Positions 28,740 to 45,500 of a DNA stretch of 64,000 nucleotides are shown one piece after another. This DNA is from Salvelinus alpinus (lineage: Eukaryota; Chordata; Actinopteri; Salmoniformes; Salmonidae). Location: positions 71,705,730 through 71,769,729 of the forward strand of contig NC_092091.1 in NCBI RefSeq assembly GCF_045679555.1, read 5' to 3'. The translations under genes and the position numbers were made by a program. Under the pieces are notes generated by a model. It made no database searches. It was not told the DNA's origin and saw nothing but the letters and a program-made list of their open reading frames with translations. Within the stretch, counting starts at the first letter, position 1; every line of letters starts with the position of its first letter.

Positions 28740-31700
28740 CAGCATAACTTTCAAAAGATCTACTGTCTGGCCACAGGTTAACTGTCATAGCATCTGCTCT
28801 CTATCCACAGATTAACTGTTATAACGTCTGCTGTCTATCCACAGATTACCTGTCACAACGTCTACTGTCTATCCACAGGTTAACTGTCATATAATCTACT
28901 GTCTATCCACAGGTTAACTGTCATAACGTCTACTGTCTATCCACAGGTTAACTGTCATATAATCTACTGTCTATCCACAGGTTAACTGTCATAACGTCTA
29001 CTGTCTATCCACATGTTAACTGTCATAACAACTGTCATAACGTCTACTGTCTATCCACAGGTAAACTGTCATAACATCTACTGTCTATCCACAGGGTAAC
29101 TGTCATAATGTTTGCTGTCTATCCACAGGTAAACTGTCATAACAACTGTCATAACGTCTACTGTCTATCCACAGGTAAACTGTCATAACATATACTGTCT
29201 AGCCACGGATTACCTGTCACAACGTCTACTGTCTATCCACAGGTTAACTGTCATAACGTCTACTGTCTATCCACAGGTTAACTGTCATAACGTCTACTGT
29301 CTATCCACAAGTTAACTGTCATAACGTCTACTGTCTATCCACAGGTTAACTGTCATAACGTCTACTGTCTATCCACATGTTAACTGTCATAATGTTTGCT
29401 GTCTATCCACAGGTTAACTGTCATAACATATACTGTCTAGCCACGGATTACCTGTCACAATATCTACTGTCTATCCACAGGTTAAATGTCACAACGTCTA
29501 CTGTCTATCCACAGGTTAACTGTCATATAATCTACTGTCTATCCACAGGTTAACTGTCATAACGTCTACTGTCTATCCACAGGTTAACTGTCATAACGTC
29601 TACTGTCTATCCACAGGTTAACTGTCATAACATCTACTGTCTGTCCACAGATTAACTGTCATAACATCTACTGTCTATCCACAGGTTAACTGTCATAATA
29701 TTTGCTGTCTATCCACAGGTTAACTGTCATAACAACTGTCATAACGTCTACTGTCTATCCACAGGTAAACTGTCATAACATATACTGTCTAGCCACGGAT
29801 TACCTGTCACAACGTCTACTGTCTATCCACAGGTTAAATGTCATAACGTCTACTGTCTATCCACAAGTTAACTGTCATAACGTCTACTGTCTATACACAG
29901 GTTAACTGTCATAACGTCTACTGTCTATCCACAGGTTAACTGTCATAACGTCTACTGTCTATCCACAGGCTAATTGTCATAACAGCTACTGTATATCCAC
30001 AGATTAACTGTCATAACGTCTGCTGTCTATCCACATGTTAACTGTCATAATATCTACTGTCTATGCACAGGTTAACTGTCACAATATCTGCTGTCTATCC
30101 ACAGCATAACTTTCAAAAGATCTACTGTCTGGCCACAGGTTAACTGTCATAGCATCTGCTCTCTATCCACAGATTAACTGTTATAACGTCTGCTGTCTAT
30201 CCACAGATTACCTGTCACAACGTCTACTGTCTATCCACAGGTTAACTGTCATATAATCTACTGTCTATCCACAGGTTAACTGTCATAACGTCTACTGTCT
30301 ATCCACAGGTTAACTGTCATATAATCTACTGTCTATCCACAGGTTAACTGTCATAACGTCTACTGTCTATCCACATGTTAACTGTCATAACAACTGTCAT
30401 AACGTCTACTGTCTATCCACAGGTAAACTGTCATAACATCTACTGTCTATCCACAGGGTAACTGTCATAATGTTTGCTGTCTATCCACAGGTAAACTGTC
30501 ATAACAACTGTCATAACGTCTACTGTCTATCCACAGGTAAACTGTCATAACATATACTGTCTAGCCACGGATTACCTGTCACAACGTCTACTGTCTATCC
30601 ACAGGTTAACTGTCATAACGTCTACTGTCTATCCACAGGTTAACTGTCATAACGTCTACTGTCTATCCACAAGTTAACTGTCATAACGTCTACTGTCTAT
30701 CCACAGGTTAACTGTCATAACGTCTACTGTCTATCCACATGTTAACTGTCATAATGTTTGCTGTCTATCCACAGGTTAACTGTCATAACATATACTGTCT
30801 AGCCACGGATTACCTGTCACAATATCTACTGTCTATCCACAGGTTAAATGTCACAACGTCTACTGTCTATCCACAGGTTAACTGTCATATAATCTACTGT
30901 CTATCCACAGGTTAACTGTCATAACGTCTACTGTCTATCCACAGGTTAACTGTCATAACGTCTACTGTCTATCCACAGGTTAACTGTCATAACATCTACT
31001 GTCTGTCCACAGATTAACTGTCATAACATCTACTGTCTATCCACAGGTTAACTGTCATAATATTTGCTGTCTATCCACAGGTTAACTGTCATAACAACTG
31101 TCATAACGTCTACTGTCTATCCACAGGTAAACTGTCATAACATATACTGTCTAGCCACGGATTACCTGTCACAACGTCTACTGTCTATCCACAGGTTAAA
31201 TGTCATAACGTCTACTGTCTATCCACAAGTTAACTGTCATAACGTCTACTGTCTATACACAGGTTAACTGTCATAACGTCTACTGTCTATCCACAGGTTA
31301 ACTGTCATAACGTCTACTGTCTATCCACAGGCTAATTGTCATAACAGCTACTGTATATCCACAGATTAACTGTCATAACGTCTGCTGTCTATCCACATGT
31401 TAACTGTCATAATATCTACTGTCTATGCACAGGTTAACTGTCACAATATCTGCTGTCTATCCACAGCATAACTTTCAAAAGATCTACTGTCTGGCCACAG
31501 GTTAACTGTCATAGCATCTGCTCTCTATCCACAGATTAACTGTTATAACGTCTGCTGTCTATCCACAGATTACCTGTCACAACGTCTACTGTCTATCCAC
31601 AGGTTAACTGTCATATAATCTACTGTCTATCCACAGGTTAACTGTCATAACGTCTACTGTCTATCCACAGGTTAACTGTCATATAATCTACTGTCTATCC

Positions 31701-33598
31701 ACAGGTTAACTGTCATAACGTCTACTGTCTATCCACATGTTAACTGTCATAACAACTGTCATAACGTCTACTGTCTATCCACAGGTAAACTGTCATAACA
31801 TCTACTGTCTATCCACAGGGTAACTGTCATAATGTTTGCTGTCTATCCACAGGTAAACTGTCATAACAACTGTCATAACGTCTACTGTCTATCCACAGGT
31901 AAACTGTCATAACATATACTGTCTAGCCACGGATTACCTGTCACAACGTCTACTGTCTATCCACAGGTTAACTGTCATAACGTCTACTGTCTATCCACAG
32001 GTTAACTGTCATAACGTCTACTGTCTATCCACAAGTTAACTGTCATAACGTCTACTGTCTATCCACAGGTTAACTGTCATAACGTCTACTGTCTATCCAC
32101 ATGTTAACTGTCATAATGTTTGCTGTCTATCCACAGGTTAACTGTCATAACATATACTGTCTAGCCACGGATTACCTGTCACAATATCTACTGTCTATCC
32201 ACAGGTTAAATGTCACAACGTCTACTGTCTATCCACAGGTTAACTGTCATATAATCTACTGTCTATCCACAGGTTAACTGTCATAACGTCTACTGTCTAT
32301 CCACAGGTTAACTGTCATAACGTCTACTGTCTATCCACAGGTTAACTGTCATAACATCTACTGTCTGTCCACAGATTAACTGTCATAACATCTACTGTCT
32401 ATCCACAGGTTAACTGTCATAATATTTGCTGTCTATCCACAGGTTAACTGTCATAACAACTGTCATAACGTCTACTGTCTATCCACAGGTAAACTGTCAT
32501 AACATATACTGTCTAGCCACGGATTACCTGTCACAACGTCTACTGTCTATCCACAGGTTAAATGTCATAACGTCTACTGTCTATCCACAAGTTAACTGTC
32601 ATAACGTCTACTGTCTATCCACAGGTTAACTGTCATAACGTCTACTGTCTATCCACAGGTTAACTGTCATAACGTCTACTGTCTATCCACAGGCTAATTG
32701 TCATAACAGCTACTGTATATCCACAGATTAACTGTCATAACGTCTGCTGTCTATCCACATGTTAACTGTCATAATATCTACTGTCTATGCACAGGTTAAC
32801 TGTCACAATATCTGCTGTCTATCCACAGCATAACTTTCAAAAGATCTACTGTCTGGCCACAGGTTAACTGTCATAGCATCTGCTCTCTATCCACAGATTA
32901 ACTGTTATAACGTCTGCTGTCTATCCACAGATTACCTGTCACAACGTCTACTGTCTATCCACAGGTTAACTGTCATATAATCTACTGTCTATCCACAGGT
33001 TAACTGTCATAACGTCTACTGTCTATCCACAGGTTAACTGTCATATAATCTACTGTCTATCCACAGGTTAACTGTCATAACGTCTACTGTCTATCCACAT
33101 GTTAACTGTCATAACAACTGTCATAACGTCTACTGTCTATCCACAGGTAAACTGTCATAACATCTACTGTCTATCCACAGGGTAACTGTCATAATGTTTG
33201 CTGTCTATCCACAGGTAAACTGTCATAACAACTGTCATAACGTCTACTGTCTATCCACAGGTAAACTGTCATAACATATACTGTCTAGCCACGGATTACC
33301 TGTCACAACGTCTACTGTCTATCCACAGGTTAACTGTCATAACGTCTACTGTCTATCCACAGGTTAACTGTCATAACGTCTACTGTCTATCCACAAGTTA
33401 ACTGTCATAACGTCTACTGTCTATCCACAGGTTAACTGTCATAACGTCTACTGTCTATCCACATGTTAACTGTCATAATGTTTGCTGTCTATCCACAGGT
33501 TAACTGTCATAACATATACTGTCTAGCCACGGATTACCTGTCACAATATCTACTGTCTATCCACAGGTTAAATGTCATAACGTCTACTGTCTATCCAC
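28740..33598 (+). repeat. 1,362-bp higher-order repeat, three full copies plus a partial fourth
   Basis: Anchor monomers lie at 28740, 30102, 31464 and 32826, each exactly 1,362 bp apart. Each copy contains three 46-bp monomers (12-bp insertion AACTGTCATAAC). The copies are nearly identical. Two of them share a private change, CTATACACAGG near 29,891 and 31,253, where the third has CTATCCACAGG near 32,615. The fourth copy breaks off at the hybrid junction at 33599. Confidence 0.88.
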
Positions 33599-36500
33599 AA
33601 GTTAACTGTCATAACATCTACTGTCTAGCCACAGGTTAACTGTCATAACATCTACTGTCAATCCACAGGTTAACTGTCATAACATCTACTGTCTATCCAC
33701 AGGTTAACTGTCATAACGTCTACTGTCTATCCACAGGCTAATTGTCATAACAGCTACTGTATATCCACAGATTAACTGCCATAACGTCTGCTGTCTATCC
33801 ACAGGTTAACTGCCATAGCATCTGCCATCTATCCACAGGTTAACTGTCATAACATCTACTGTCTATCCACAGGTTAACTGTCATAACATCTACTGTCTGT
33901 CCACAGGTTAACTGTCATAACATCTACTGTCTATCCACAGGTTAACTGTCATAACATCTACTGTCTATCCACAAGTTAACTGTCATAACATCTACTGTCT
34001 ATCCACAGATTACCTGTCACAACATCTACTGTCTATCCACAGGTTAACTGTCATAACATCTACTGTCTACCCACAGGTTAACTGTCATAACGTCTACTGT
34101 CCATCCACAGGTTAACTGTCATTAAAATCTACTGTCTATCCACAGATTACCTGTCACAACATCTACTGTCTATCCACAGGTTAACTGTCATAGCATCTGC
34201 CATCTATCCACAGGTTAACTGTCATAATGTCTGCTGTCTATCCACAGATTACCTGTCACAACGTCTACTGTCCATCCACAGGTTAACTGTCATAACGTCT
34301 ACTGTCCATCCACAGGTTAACTGTCACAATATCTGCTGTCTATCCACAGGTTAACTGTCACAACATCTACTGTCTATCCACAGGTTAACTGTCATAGCAT
34401 CTGCCGTCTATCCCCAGACTAATTGTCAAAACATCTACTGTCTATCCACGGGTTAACTGTCATAACGTCTAATGTCTATCCACAGGTTAACTGTCATAAT
34501 GTCTGCTGTCTATCCACAGGTTAACTGTCATAACATCTACTGTCTATCCACAAGTTAACTGTCATAACGTCTACTGTCTATCCACAGGTTAACTGTCATA
34601 ACGTCTACTGTCTATCCACATGTTAACTGTCATAATGTTTGCTGTCTATCCACAGGTTAACTGTCATAACATATACTGTCTAGCCACGGATTACCTGTCA
34701 CAATATCTACTGTCTATCCACAGGTTAAATGTCACAACGTCTACTGTCTATCCACAGGTTAACTGTCATATAATCTACTGTCTATCCACAGGTTAACTGT
34801 CATAACGTCTACTGTCTATCCACAGGTTAACTGTCATAACGTCTACTGTCTATCCACAGGTTAACTGTCATAACATCTACTGTCTGTCCACAGATTAACT
34901 GTCATAACATCTACTGTCTATCCACAGGTTAACTGTCATAATATTTGCTGTCTATCCACAGGTTAACTGTCATAACAACTGTCACAACGTCTACTGTCTA
35001 TCCACAGGTTAAATGTCACAACGTCTACTGTCTATCCACAGGTTAACTGTCATAACGTCTACTGTCTATCCACAGGTTAACTGTCATAACATCTACTGTC
35101 TGTCCACAGATTAACTGTCATAACATCTACTGTCTATCCACAGGTTAACTGTCATAATATTTGCTGTCTATCCACAGGTTAACTGTCATAACAACTGTCA
35201 TAACGTCTACTGTCTATCCACAGGTAAACTGTCATAACATATACTGTCTAGCCACGGATTACCTGTCACAACGTCTACTGTCTATCCACAGGTTAAATGT
35301 CATAACGTCTACTGTCTATCCACAAGTTAACTGTCATAACGTCTACTGTCTATCCACAGGTTAACTGTCATAACGTCTACTGTCTATCCACAGGTTAACT
35401 GTCATAACGTCTACTGTCTATCCACAGGCTAATTGTCATAACAGCTACTGTATATCCACAGATTAACTGTCATAACGTCTGCTGTCTATCCACATGTTAA
35501 CTGTCATAATATCTACTGTCTATGCACAGGTTAACTGTCACAATATCTGCTGTCTATCCACAGCATAACTTTCAAAAGATCTACTGTCTGGCCACAGGTT
35601 AACTGTCATAGCATCTGCTCTCTATCCACAGATTAACTGTTATAACGTCTGCTGTCTATCCACAGATTACCTGTCACAACGTCTACTGTCTATCCACAGG
35701 TTAACTGTCATATAATCTACTGTCTATCCACAGGTTAACTGTCATAACGTCTACTGTCTATCCACAGGTTAACTGTCATATAATCTACTGTCTATCCACA
35801 GGTTAACTGTCATAACGTCTACTGTCTATCCACATGTTAACTGTCATAACAACTGTCATAACGTCTACTGTCTATCCACAGGTAAACTGTCATAACATCT
35901 ACTGTCTATCCACAGGGTAACTGTCATAATGTTTGCTGTCTATCCACAGGTAAACTGTCATAACAACTGTCATAACGTCTACTGTCTATCCACAGGTAAA
36001 CTGTCATAACATATACTGTCTAGCCACGGATTACCTGTCACAACGTCTACTGTCTATCCACAGGTTAACTGTCATAACGTCTACTGTCTATCCACAGGTT
36101 AACTGTCATAACGTCTACTGTCTATCCACAAGTTAACTGTCATAACGTCTACTGTCTATCCACAGGTTAACTGTCATAACGTCTACTGTCTATCCAAATG
36201 TTAACTGTCATAATGTTTGCTGTCTATCCACAGGTTAACTGTCATAACATATACTGTCTAGCCACGGATTACCTGTCACAATATCTACTGTCTATCCACA
36301 GGTTAAATGTCATAACGTCTACTGTCTATCCACAAGTTAACTGTCATAACATCTACTGTCTAGCCACAGGTTAACTGTCATAACATCTACTGTCAATCCA
36401 CAGGTTAACTGTCATAACATCTACTGTCTATCCACAGGTTAACTGTCATAACGTCTACTGTCTATCCACAGGCTAATTGTCATAACAGCTACTGTATATC

Positions 36501-39500
36501 CACAGATTAACTGCCATAACGTCTGCTGTCTATCCACAGGTTAACTGCCATAGCATCTGCCATCTATCCACAGGTTAACTGTCATAACATCTACTGTCTA
36601 TCCACAGGTTAACTGTCATAACATCTACTGTCTATCCACAAGTTAACTGTCATAACATCTACTGTCTATCCACAGATTACCTGTCACAACATCTACTGTC
36701 TATCCACAGGTTAACTGTCATAACGTCTACTGTCTATCCACAGGCTAATTGTCATAACAGCTACTGTATATCCACAGATTAACTGCCATAACGTCTGCTG
36801 TCTATCCACAGGTTAACTGCCATAGCATCTGCCATCTATCCACAGGTTAACTGTCATAACATCTACTGTCTATCCACAGGTTAACTGTCATAACATCTAC
36901 TGTCTGTCCACAGGTTAACTGTCATAACATCTACTGTCTATCCACAGGTTAACTGTCATAACATCTACTGTCTATCCACAAGTTAACTGTCATAACATCT
37001 ACTGTCTATCCACAGATTACCTGTCACAACATCTACTGTCTATCCACAGGTTAACTGTCATAACATCTACTGTCTACCCACAGGTTAACTGTCATAACGT
37101 CTACTGTCCATCCACAGGTTAACTGTCATTAAAATCTACTGTCTATCCACAGATTACCTGTCACAACATCTACTGTCTATCCACAGGTTAACTGTCATAG
37201 CATCTGCCATCTATCCACAGGTTAACTGTCATAATGTCTGCTGTCTATCCACAGATTACCTGTCACAACGTCTACTGTCCATCCACAGGTTAACTGTCAT
37301 AACGTCTACTGTCCATCCACAGGTTAACTGTCACAATATCTGCTGTCTATCCACAGGTTAACTGTCACAACATCTACTGTCTATCCACAGGTTAACTGTC
37401 ATAGCATCTGCCGTCTATCCCCAGACTAATTGTCAAAACATCTACTGTCTATCCACGGGTTAACTGTCATAACGTCTAATGTCTATCCACAGGTTAACTG
37501 TCATAATGTCTGCTGTCTATCCACAGGTTAACTGTCATAACATCTACTGTCTATCCACAGGTTAACTGTCATAACATCTACTGTCTAGCCACAGGTTAAC
37601 TGTCACAATATCTGCTGTCTATCCACAGGTTAACTGTCACAACATCTACTGTCTATCCACAGGTTAACTGTCATAGCATCTGCCGTCTATCCCCAGACTA
37701 ATTGTCAAAACATCTACTGTCTATCCACGGGTTAACTGTCATAACGTCTAATGTCTATCCACAGGTTAACTGTCATAATGTCTGCTGTCTATCCACAGGT
37801 TAACTGTCATAACATCTACTGTCTATCCACAGGTTAACTGTCATAACATCTACTGTCTAGCCACAGGTTAACTGTCATAACATCTACTGTCAATCCACAG
37901 GTTAACTTTCATAACATCTACTGTCTATCCACAGGTTAACTGTCATAACGTCTACTGTCTATCCACAGGCTAATTGTCATAACAGCTACTGTATATCCAC
38001 AGATTAACTGCCATAACGTCTGCTGTCTATCCACATGTTAACTGTCATAATATCTACTGTCTATGCACAGGTTAACTGTCACAATATCTGCTGTCTATCC
38101 ACAGCATAACTTTCAAAAGATCTACTGTCTGGCCACAGGTTAACTGTCATAGCATCTGCTCCCTATCCACAGATTAACTGTTATAACGTCTGCTGTCTAT
38201 CCACAGATTACCTGTCACAACGTCTACTGTCTATCCACAGGTTAACTGTCATATAATCTACTGTCTATCCACAGGTTAACTGTCATAACGTCTACTGTCT
38301 ATCCACAGGTTAACTGTCATAACGTCTACTGTCTATCCACAGGTTAACTGTCATAACATCTACTGTCTGTCCACAGATTAACTGTCATAACATCTACTGT
38401 CTATCCACAGGTTAACTGTCATAATGTTTGCTGTCTTTCCACAGGTTAACTGTCATAACAACTGTCATAACGTCTACTGTCTATCCACAGGTAAACTGTC
38501 ATAACATATACTGTCTAGCCACGGATTACCTGTCACAACGTCTACTGTCTATCCACAGGTTAACTGTCATAACAGCTACTGTCTATCCACAGGTTAACTG
38601 TCATAACATCTACTGTCCATCCATAGGTTAACTGTCATAACATCTACTGTCTATCCACAGGTTAACTGTCATAACATCTACTGTCTATCCACAGGTTAAC
38701 TGTCATAACATCTACTGTCTGTCCACAGGTTAACTGTCATAACATCTACTGTCTATCCACAGGTTAACTGTCATAACATCTACTGTCTATCCACAGGTTA
38801 ACTGTCATAACATCTACTGTCTATCCACAGGTTAACTGTCATAACATCTACTGTCTGTCCACAGGTTAACTGTCATAACATCTACTGTCTATCCACAGGT
38901 TAACTGTCATAACATCTACTGTCTATCCACAGGTTAACTGTCATAACATCTACTGTCTATCCACAGATTACCTGTCACAACATATACTGTCTATCCACAA
39001 GTTAACTGTCATAACATCTACTGTCTACCCACATGTTAACTGTCATAACGTCTACTGTCCATCCACAGGTTAACTGTCATAACATCTACTGTCTATCCAC
39101 AGGTTAACTGTCATAACATCTACTGTCTATCCACAGGTTAACTGTCATAGCATCTGCCATCTATCCACAGGTTAACTGTCATAACGTCTGCTGTCTATCC
39201 ACAGATTACCTGTCACAACGTCTACTGTCCATCCACAGGTTAACTGTCATAACGTCTACTGTCCATCCACAGGTTAACTGTCATAACCTACTGTCCATCC
39301 ACAGGTTAACTGTCATAACGTCTACTGTCCATCCACAGGTTAACTGTCATAACCTACTGTCTATCCACAGGTTAACTGTTATAACATCTACTGTCTATCC
39401 ACAGATTACCTGTCACAACATCTACTGTCTATCCACAGGTTAACTGCCATAGCATCTGCCATCTATCCACAGGTTAACTGTCATAACATCTACTGTCTAT

Positions 39501-42500
39501 CCACAGGTTAACTGTCATAACATCTACTGTCTGTCCACAGGTTAACTGTCATAACATCTACTGTCTATCCACAGGTTAACTGTCAAAACATCTACTGTCT
39601 ATCCACAGGTTAACTGTCATAACATCTACTGTCTATCCACAGATTACCTGTCACAACATCTACTGTCTATCCACAGGTTAACTGTCATAACATCTACTGT
39701 CTACCCACAGGTTAACTGTCATAACGTCTACTGTCCATCCACAGGTTAACTGTCATAACATCTACTGTCTATCCACAGATTACCTGTCACAACATCTACT
39801 GTCTATCCACAGGTTAACTGTCATAGCAGCTACCATCTATCCACAGGTTAACTGTCATAACGTCTGCTGTCTATCCACAGATTACCTGTCACAACGTCTA
39901 CTGTCCATCCACAGGTTAACTGTCATAACGTCTACTGTCCATCCACAGGTTAACTGTCACAATATCTGCTGTCTATCCACAGGTTAACTGTCACAACATC
40001 TACTGTCTATCCACAGGTTAACTGTCATAGCATCTGCCGTCTATCCCCAGACTAATTGTCAAAACATCTACTGTCTATCCACGGGTTAACTGTCATAACG
40101 TCTAATGTCTATCCACAGGTTAACTGTCATAATGTCTGCTGTCTATCCACAGGTTAACTGTCATAACATCTACTGTCTATCCACAGGTTAACTGTCATAA
40201 CATCTACTGTCTAGCCACAGGTTAACTGTCATAACATCTACTGTTATTCCACAGGTTAACTGTCATAACATCTACTGTCTATCCACAGGTTAACTGTCAT
40301 AACGTCTACTGTCTATCCACAGGCTAATTGTCATAACAGCTACTGTATATCCACAGATTAACTGTCATAACGTCTGCTGTCTATCCACATGTTAACTGTC
40401 ATAATATCTACTGTCTATGCACAGGTTAACTGTCACAATATCTGCTGTCTATCCACAGCATAACTTTCAAAAGATCTACTGTCTGGCCACAGGTTAACTG
40501 TCATAGCATCTGCTCTCTATCCACAGATTAACTGTTATAACGTCTGCTGTCTATCCACAGATTACCTGTCACAACGTCTACTGTCTATCCACAGGTTAAC
40601 TGTCATATAATCTACTGTCTATCCACAGGTTAACTGTCATAACGTCTACTGTCTATCCACAGGTTAACTGTCATAACGTCTACTGTCTATCCACAGGTTA
40701 ACTGTCATAACATCTACTGTCTGTCCACAGATTAACTGTCATAACATCTACTGTCTATCCACAGGTTAACTGTCATAATGTTTGCTGTCTATCCACAGGT
40801 TAACTGTCATAGGAACTGTCATAACGTCTACTGTCTATCCACAGGTAAACTGTCATAACATATACTGTCTAGCCACGGATTACCTGTCACAACGTCTACT
40901 GTCTATCCACAGGTTAAATGTCATAACGTCTACTGTCTATCCACAAGTTAACTGTCATAACGTCTACTGTCTATCCACAGGTTAACTGTCATAACGTCTA
41001 CTGTCTATCCACAGGTTAACTGTCATAACGTCTACTGTCTATCCACAGGCTAATTGTCATAACAGCTACTGTATATCCACAGATTAACTGTCATAACGTC
41101 TGCTGTCTATCCACATGTTAACTGTCATAATATCTACTGTCTATGCACAGGTTAACTGTCACAATATCTGCTGTCTATCCACAGCATAACTTTCAAAAGA
41201 TCTACTGTCTGGCCACAGGTTAACTGTCATAGCATCTGCTCTCTATCCACAGATTAACTGTTATAACGTCTGCTGTCTATCCACAGATTACCTGTCACAA
41301 CGTCTACTGTCTATCCACAGGTTAACTGTCATATAATCTACTGTCTATCCACAGGTTAACTGTCATAACGTCTACTGTCTATCCACAGGTTAACTGTCAT
41401 ATAATCTACTGTCTATCCACAGGTTAACTGTCATAACGTCTACTGTCTATCCACATGTTAACTGTCATAACAACTGTCATAACGTCTACTGTCTATCCAC
41501 AGGTAAACTGTCATAACATCTACTGTCTATCCACAGGGTAACTGTCATAATGTTTGCTGTCTATCCACAGGTAAACTGTCATAACAACTGTCATAACGTC
41601 TACTGTCTATCCACAGGTAAACTGTCATAACATATACTGTCTAGCCACGGATTACCTGTCACAACGTCTACTGTCTATCCACAGGTTAACTGTCATAACG
41701 TCTACTGTCTATCCACAGGTTAACTGTCATAACGTCTACTGTCTATCCACAAGTTAACTGTCATAACGTCTACTGTCTATCCACAGGTTAACTGTCATAG
41801 CGTCTACTGTCTATCCACATGTTAACTGTCATAATGTTTGCTGTCTATCCACAGGTTAACTGTCATAACATATACTGTCTAGCCACGGATTACCTGTCAC
41901 AATATCTACTGTCTATCCACAGGTTAAATGTCATAACGTCTACTGTCTATCCACAAGTTAACTGTCATAACATCTACTGTCTAGCCACAGGTTAACTGTC
42001 ATAACATCTACTGTCAATCCACAGGTTAACTGTCATAACATCTACTGTCTATCCACAGGTTAACTGTCATAACGTCTACTGTCTATCCACAGGCTAATTG
42101 TCATAACAGCTACTGTATATCCACAGATTAACTGCCATAACGTCTGCTGTCTATCCACAGGTTAACTGCCATAGCATCTGCCATCTATCCACAGGTTAAC
42201 TGTCATAACATCTACTGTCTATCCACAGGTTAACTGTCATAACATCTACTGTCTGTCCACAGGTTAACTGTCATAACATCTACTGTCTATCCACAGGTTA
42301 ACTGTCATAACATCTACTGTCTATCCACAAGTTAACTGTCATAACATCTACTGTCTATCCACAGATTACCTGTCACAACATCTACTGTCTATCCACAGGT
42401 TAACTGTCATAACATCTACTGTCTACCCACAGGTTAACTGTCATAACGTCTACTGTCCATCCACAGGTTAACTGTCATTAAAATCTACTGTCTATCCACA

Positions 42501-45500
42501 GATTACCTGTCACAACATCTACTGTCTATCCACAGGTTAACTGTCATAGCATCTGCCATCTATCCACAGGTTAACTGTCATAACGTCTGCTGTCTATCCA
42601 CAGATTACCTGTCACAACGTCTACTGTCCATCCACAGGTTAACTGTCATAACGTCTACTGTCCATCCACAGGTTAACTGTCACAATATCTGCTGTCTATC
42701 CACAGGTTAACTGTCACAACATCTACTGTCTATCCACAGGTTAACTGTCATAGCATCTGCCGTCTATCCCCAGACTAATTGTCAAAACATCTACTGTCTA
42801 TCCACGGGTTAACTGTCATAACGTCTAATGTCTATCCACAGGTTAACTGTCATAATGTCTGCTGTCTATCCACAGGTTAACTGTCATAACATCTACTGTC
42901 TATCCACAGGTTAACTGTCATAACATCTACTGTCTAGCCACAGGTTAACTGTCATAACATCTACTGTCAATCCACAGGTTAACTGTCATAACATCTACTG
43001 TCTATCCACAGGTTAACTGTCATAACGTCTACTGTCTATCCACAGGCTAATTGTCATAACAGCTACTGTATATCCACAGATTAACTGCCATAACGTCTGC
43101 TGTCTATCCACATGTTAACTGTCATAATATCTACTGTCTATGCACAGGTTAACTGTCACAATATCTACTGTCTATCCACAGCATAACTTTCAAAAGATCT
43201 ACTGTCTGGCCACAGGTTAACTGTCATAGCATCTGCTCCCTATCCACAGATTAACTGTTATAACGTCTGCTGTCTATCCACAGATTACCTGTCACAACGT
43301 CTACTGTCTATCCACAGGTTAACTGTCATATAATCTACTGTCTATCCACAGGTTAACTGTCATAACGTCTACTGTCTATCCACAGGTTAACTGTCATAAC
43401 GTCTACTGTCTATCCACAGGTTAACTGTCATAACATCTACTGTCTGTCCACAGATTAACTGTCATAACATCTACTGTCTATCCACAGGTTAACTGTCATA
43501 ATGTTTGCTGTCTTTCCACAGGTTAACTGTCATAACAACTGTCATAACGTCTACTGTCTATCCACAGGTAAACTGTCATAACATATACTGTCTAGCCACG
43601 GATTACCTGTCACAACGTCTACTGTCTATCCACAGGTTAACTGTCATAACAGCTACTGTCTATCCACAGGTTAACTGTCATAACGTCTACTGTCCATCCA
43701 TAGGTTAACTGTCATAACATCTACTGTCTATCCACAGGTTAACTGTCATAACATCTACTGTCTATCCACAGGTTAACTGTCATAACATCTACTGTCTGTC
43801 CACAGGTTAACTGTCATAACATCTACTGTCTATCCACAGGTTAACTGTCATAACATCTACTGTCTATCCACAGATTACCTGTCACAACATATACTGTCTA
43901 TCCACAGGTTAACTGTCATAACATCTACTGTCTACCCACATGTTAACTGTCATAACGTCTACTGTCCATCCACAGGTTAACTGTCATAACATCTACTGTC
44001 TATCCACAGGTTAACTGTCATAACATCTACTGTCTATCCACAGGTTAACTGTCATAGCATCTGCCATCTATCCACAGGTTAACTGTCATAACGTCTGCTG
44101 TCTATCCACAGATTACCTGTCACAACGTCTACTGTCCATCCACAGGTTAACTGTCATAACGTCTACTGTCCATCCACAGGTTAACTGTCATAACCTACTG
44201 TCCATCCACAGGTTAACTGTCATAACGTCTACTGTCCATCCACAGGTTAACTGTCATAACCTACTGTCTATCCACAGGTTAACTGTTATAACATCTACTG
44301 TCTATCCACAGATTACCTGTCACAACATCTACTGTCTATCCACAGGTTAACTGCCATAGCATCTGCCATCTATCCACAGGTTAACTGTCATAACATCTAC
44401 TGTCTATCCACAGGTTAACTGTCATAACATCTACTGTCTGTCCACAGGTTAACTGTCATAACATCTACTGTCTATCCACAGGTTAACTGTCAAAACATCT
44501 ACTGTCTATCCACAAGTTAACTGTCATAACATCTACTGTCTATCCACAGATTACCTGTCACAACATCTACTGTCTATCCACAGGTTAACTGTCATAACAT
44601 CAACTGTCTACCCACAGGTTAACTGTCATAACGTCTACTGTCCATCCACAGGTTAACTGTCATAACATCTACTGTCTATCCACAGATTACCTGTCACAAC
44701 ATCTACTGTCTATCCACAGGTTAACTGTCATAGCATCTACCATCTATCCACAGGTTAACTGTCATAACGTCTGCTGTCTATCCACAGATTACCTGTCACA
44801 ACGTCTACTGTCCATCCACAGGTTAACTGTCATAACGTCTACTGTCCATCCACAGGTTAACTGTCACAATATCTGCTGTCTATCCACAGGTTAACTGTCA
44901 CAACATCTACTGTCTATCCACAGGTTAACTGTCATAGCATCTGCCGTCTATCCCCAGACTAATTGTCAAAACATCTACTGTCTATCCACGGGTTAACTGT
45001 CATAACGTCTAATGTCTATCCACAGGTTAACTGTCATAATGTCTGCTGTCTATCCACAGGTTAACTGTCATAACATCTACTGTCTATCCACAGGTTAACT
45101 GTCATAACATCTACTGTCTAGCCACAGGTTAACTGTCATAACATCTACTGTCAATCCACAGGTTAACTGTCATAACATCTACTGTCTATCCACAGGTTAA
45201 CTGTCATAACGTCTACTGTCTATCCACAGGCTAATTGTCATAACAGCTACTGTATATCCACAGATTAACTGTCATAACGTCTGCTGTCTATCCACATGTT
45301 AACTGTCATAATATCTACTGTCTATGCACAGGTTAACTGTCACAATATCTGCTGTCTATCCACAGCATAACTTTCAAAAGATCTACTGTCTGGCCACAGG
45401 TTAACTGTCATAGCATCTGCTCTCTATCCACAGATTAACTGTTATAACGTCTGCTGTCTATCCACAGATTACCTGTCACAACGTCTACTGTCTATCCACA

